Assembly: GCA_947491935.1 (NCBI GenBank)
Contig: CANLLF010000006.1
Coordinates: 113,348 to 177,347, forward strand
DNA length: 64,000 nucleotides
From: an uncultured Roseicyclus sp.
GTDB lineage: Bacteria > Pseudomonadota > Alphaproteobacteria > Rhodobacterales > Rhodobacteraceae
Direction of reading: 5' to 3'
In this document: positions 61,446 to 64,000 of the stretch, one piece after another
Layout: every line of letters begins with the position of its first letter
How positions within the stretch are numbered: the first letter of the stretch is position 1
Position numbers and translations under genes: made by a program
Notes under the pieces: model-generated
Database searches by the model: none
What the model was told of the DNA's origin: nothing
What the model saw: the letters and a program-made list of their open reading frames with translations, nothing else

Positions 61446-62069
61446 ATGATGAAGCCCCGTTTCATCCCCGCCCTGATCCTGGGGGTCGCACTGGCGGTCT
61501 CCGGTTGCGTCAGCACCAGCCAGGTGTCGCGCGACGTTGCGTTCGACGTGCCCCCCGCGGTGGAAGACATCGCCGTGCAGAATTGGCGCGTCACCGGGTT
61601 CGAGGTGATCGTGCCGCGCACGCTGGAAGTGTCGGAGGCCAATACGATCAAGCCGCGCGCCGATATCGTCTGGCGCGGCGATCCCTTGGGCGACCGTTAC
61701 GAGCAGGTCGATGCCCTGATGACCGCGGCCCTTGAACCGGCCTTCGCGGCTGTTGACGGCGATATCCCCGTGATCGTGACCCTTGAGGTGACGCGCTTCC
61801 ACTGCCAGACGCAGCGGGTGCGCTACACGTTTGGCGGCGAGCATGAGATCGAGTTCATCTTGCTTGTCCGCCACGCTGAAACCGGCCAGATCCTGTCGGG
61901 GCCAAGCGATGTCGACCTCACCTTCGACGCCTATGGCGGTGACCGGGCCGTCGCCGCGGAGGCCCGGGGTGAGACCCAGAATGTGCGGATCACCCAGCGC
62001 CTGCGCAATTGGGTCACCCAGGAATTCATCGGGCGCGCTGGCCCGGTGCTTCTGTCGGACGCCAGCTGA
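61446..62069 (+). CDS. Lipoprotein of unknown function
   Basis: 207 residues. Lipoprotein signal MMKPRFIPALILGVALAVSGC with lipobox VSGC (Cys21). Mature part: SRDVAFDVPPAVEDIAVQNW, VPRTLEVSEANTIKPRADIVWRGDPLGDRYEQV, FHCQTQRVRYTFGGEHEIEF. It is likely exposed in the periplasm. I believe related Rhodobacteraceae proteins are catalogued as DUF6778; from memory, not checked. GAGGAG precedes ATG 61446. Followed by the RNA methyltransferase gene 39 bp later. Confidence 0.85.
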   Translation: MMKPRFIPALILGVALAVSGCVSTSQVSRDVAFDVPPAVEDIAVQNWRVTGFEVIVPRTLEVSEANTIKPRADIVWRGDPLGDRYEQVDALMTAALEPAFAAVDGDIPVIVTLEVTRFHCQTQRVRYTFGGEHEIEFILLVRHAETGQILSGPSDVDLTFDAYGGDRAVAAEARGETQNVRITQRLRNWVTQEFIGRAGPVLLSDAS

Positions 62070-62108
62070 CGCTTTCCCCGGCCCATCGAACCCGATAGAG
62101 GGGGCGCT

Positions 62109-63308
62109 ATGACAGCGCCCCCTTTGCCCGTTCTCCGCCTGAAACCAAAGGCCGATGCCCGCCGCATCCGTCACGGCCATCCCTGGGCCTGGGCCGATGA
62201 TCTGGTGCTGGACCGGCGCTCGCGCGCAGTCCCGACCGGCGCATTGGCCGTGCTCGAAGATGCCGATCGTCAGCCTTTGGGCATTGGCGTGGCGAGCGTG
62301 GGCGCGCGGATCGGCCTGCGGATCCTCGACCGCGATCCGGCGGTTGTGATCGACACCGAGTGGCTGCGCGCGCGCATCGCCCGGGCGGCATCTTTGCGCG
62401 CCACGCTCTACGACACGCCGTTCTACCGGCTGATCCACGCGGAGGGTGACGGGCTGCCCGGCCTGATCGTGGATCAGTTCGGCGATGTTCTGGTGATCCA
62501 GCCCAACGCCGTCTGGCTCGAAGATCGTTTGAGCGATCTGGTGGCGCTGCTGCACGAAGTGACGGGCTGCCGGACAATCATCAAGAACGGCACGGCGCGG
62601 GCCCGCGCGCTGGAGGATTTGCCGGACGACCATGCCGTTCTGGTGGGCACTGCGCCCGAGGCGCCGATTGCCGTGCCGATGAATGGCGCGATCTACCTCG
62701 CCGATGTGATGGGTGGCCAGAAAACCGGCCTGTTCTACGATCAGCGGCCCAACCACGCCTTTGCCGCGTCCCTGGCGGGTGGGGCGCGGGTACTCGATGT
62801 GTTCGCCCATGTGGGGGGCTTCGGGCTTGCCGCCCTGGCCGCCGGCGCGGCCTCCGCGCTTGCGGTCGATGCGTCGCAACCGGCCCTCGATCTGGCAAAG
62901 CGGGGCGCGCAGGCCATGGGCTGCGCCGCTCGGTTCGACACCCGTCAGGGCGATGCCTTCGCCTTGATGGAGGCGCTGGATCAGGACGGCGCGCGCTTTG
63001 ACCTCGTGATCGTGGATCCGCCCGCTTTCGCACCGTCCAAAGCGGCGCTCGACAAGGGGCTCCGGGCCTATGAGCGCGCCGCCAGGCAGGCAACGGCCCT
63101 GGTGGCCGATGGCGGAGTGCTGATCCTGTGTTCATGTTCCCACGCCGCGGATCTGGGCAAGTTCCGGTCCGCGTGCCTGCGCGGGATCGGCCGTGCGGGC
63201 CGGGAGTCCCGGCTGCTCCATACGGGTTTTGCCGGGCCCGACCACCCGGTGCATCCGAGCCTGAGCGAGACCGGCTACCTCAAGACACTGGCCCTCCGGC
63301 TGCCATGA
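62109..63308 (+). CDS. RNA methyltransferase of the RlmI/RSP_2647 type
   Basis: 399 residues. N-terminal PUA domain (LRLKPKADARRIRHGHPWAWADDLV), a central EEHD-like part, and a class I SAM methyltransferase domain with motif I VLDVFAHVGGFGLAALAAGA (about residue 228) and motif IV VDPPAFAPSK, followed by CSCSHAAD. This layout is that of 23S rRNA m5C methyltransferases RlmI. From memory the Rhodobacter homologue is named RSP_2647. Its stop overlaps the PIN gene start by four bases. Confidence 0.9.
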   Translation: MTAPPLPVLRLKPKADARRIRHGHPWAWADDLVLDRRSRAVPTGALAVLEDADRQPLGIGVASVGARIGLRILDRDPAVVIDTEWLRARIARAASLRATLYDTPFYRLIHAEGDGLPGLIVDQFGDVLVIQPNAVWLEDRLSDLVALLHEVTGCRTIIKNGTARARALEDLPDDHAVLVGTAPEAPIAVPMNGAIYLADVMGGQKTGLFYDQRPNHAFAASLAGGARVLDVFAHVGGFGLAALAAGAASALAVDASQPALDLAKRGAQAMGCAARFDTRQGDAFALMEALDQDGARFDLVIVDPPAFAPSKAALDKGLRAYERAARQATALVADGGVLILCSCSHAADLGKFRSACLRGIGRAGRESRLLHTGFAGPDHPVHPSLSETGYLKTLALRLP

Positions 63309-63844
63309 GGGCGGTTCTCGACGCCTGCGTGCTGTACCCCACCGTGCTGCGTCAGATCCTGCTCGGCGTCGCCGGACGAGGCCTGATCCAACCCGTCTGG
63401 TCGGAGCGGCTGCTGGAGGAATGGCACCGGGCCGCGGCGCGCAATGGCGGCAAGCAAGATGCGGTGATCGCCACGGCGGAGGCGGCGGCGGCCAAGGCCC
63501 GCTTCCCCGATGCGATGAATGTGCCGGGTGACGAAGCGCCGCTCTGGCTCCCGGACCCGGCCGATATCCACGTGCTCGCGATCGCGATTGCCAGCGGAGC
63601 GGGTACGATCATCACCATGAACCTGCGGGATTTCCCGACGCGAGACCTCAGCCCCCATGGCATCACGGCCCTGCACCCCGATGCCTGTTTGATGAAGCTC
63701 TGGCTGGACCGGCCCGATGCGGTCGAGGCCGTCGTCACGGCGACCCATGCCGAGGCCGAGCGCCTGTCCGGTCAGACGTTGCCGCTCCGGGCGCTGCTCA
63801 AACGCGCCCGCCTGCCGCGATTGGGAAAGGCGCTCGCGGCCTGA
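63305..63844 (+). CDS. PIN domain protein (RSP_2648 type)
   Basis: 179 residues, PIN_3 nuclease fold. Acidic residues that would hold the metal: Asp6 in MRAVLDACVLYP, Glu39-like in LLEEWHRAA, Asp in DPADIHVLAIAIASG and the final NLRDFP. The longer C-terminal helical part (LKLWLDRPDAVEAVV...) is beyond the minimal domain. It is translationally coupled (ATGA) to the RNA methyltransferase and no antitoxin-like gene is visible. From memory the Rhodobacter homologue is RSP_2648. Confidence 0.9.
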   Translation: MRAVLDACVLYPTVLRQILLGVAGRGLIQPVWSERLLEEWHRAAARNGGKQDAVIATAEAAAAKARFPDAMNVPGDEAPLWLPDPADIHVLAIAIASGAGTIITMNLRDFPTRDLSPHGITALHPDACLMKLWLDRPDAVEAVVTATHAEAERLSGQTLPLRALLKRARLPRLGKALAA

Positions 63845-63850
63845 ACCTCC

Positions 63851-63932
63851 TTCATCTTGGCGAAAAACTCCGGGGGTTTGGGGGCTGGCCCCCAAGGGAA
63901 GATGTATTTGGGGGCTGGCTCCCAAAAATGTA
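63851..63932. repeat. Dispersed repeat motif plus tandem hairpin units
   Basis: TTCATCTTGGCGAAAAACTCC (63851-63871) matches the motif at 1240-1261. Two near-identical units follow, TTTGGGGGCTGGCCCCCAA (63877-63895) and TTTGGGGGCTGGCTCCCAA (63907-63925), each with a short loop and each ending with an A-rich stretch and GATGTA or ATGTA. The stems could end the PIN gene's transcript. Nothing gene-like lies in the final 155 bp. Confidence 0.6.
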
Positions 63933-64000
63933 TGGTCCGCCCCGCGGTTGCAAGTCGCGTGGTGACGTCTTGGCTTGCGTAAATGTATCCGGCCTCTGAT

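Noticed and set aside
63877..63932. CRISPR-like repeat
   Set aside because: Only two adjacent units about 30 bases apart without true spacers; a tandem hairpin fits better.

Overview
The window reads as one stretch of a marine-type alphaproteobacterial chromosome, most likely Rhodobacterales (Rhodobacter/Roseobacter group). The DNA is GC-rich and densely coding. It carries an aerobic CobS/CobT cobaltochelatase pair, a DUF2155-NDUFA12-MlaD-Aat-AccBC neighbourhood, a glyQ/glyS pair with lineage-specific passengers, and an RNA methyltransferase/PIN pair that I recognise from this family. No tRNA, rRNA, CRISPR array, prophage or intact insertion sequence was seen. The taxonomic call is inference from gene content.

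Region 1 (1-10.2 kb, all minus strand): an aminopeptidase P cut by the left edge, cobT, three small secreted proteins of unknown function, a threonine/serine dehydratase-like PLP enzyme, small membrane and lipoproteins, cobS, and a secreted trypsin-fold protein whose catalytic triad appears lost. Region 2 (10.4-22.3 kb, mostly plus): glyQ and glyS with a membrane protein and an FkbM methyltransferase between them, a divergent pyruvate-phosphate-dikinase-like protein, a cell wall hydrolase, a folB-like gene, folP and glmM. Region 3 (22.3-35.6 kb): VOC protein, thioesterase, guanine deaminase, MgtE, a 1017-residue membrane protein with GspL/PilM-like and GspC/PilP-like ends, an O-acetylhomoserine sulfhydrylase-like enzyme, the NDUFA12-MlaD-DUF2155 trio, aat and accBC. 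A 420-bp gap between aat and accC is packed with perfect hairpins.

Region 4 (35.8-51.8 kb) is a reductive pyrimidine catabolism island. PreT and PreA reduce uracil or thymine, dihydropyrimidinase opens the ring, an M20 amidohydrolase removes the carbamoyl group, and an omega-amino acid:pyruvate aminotransferase takes the beta-amino acid. An ABC importer probably supplies substrate, and a RutR-type repressor sits beside a perfect RutR box. Mixed in are a methyltransferase, two VOC proteins, ACT and cupin proteins, a lipoprotein, two paralogous secreted proteins, a GNAT enzyme and a truncated copy of the ABC ATPase gene.

Region 5 (52-64 kb): two disordered proteins facing each other across a terminator, an ArsR/AHSA1 pair with an operator over its start, a RamB/ScfR-type XRE regulator followed by a response regulator, a small membrane protein and a CrbS-like transporter-histidine kinase (probably acetate or short-chain acid sensing), a FliM-like protein, an HpcH/HpaI aldolase, a lipoprotein, and an RNA methyltransferase translationally coupled to a PIN-domain protein.
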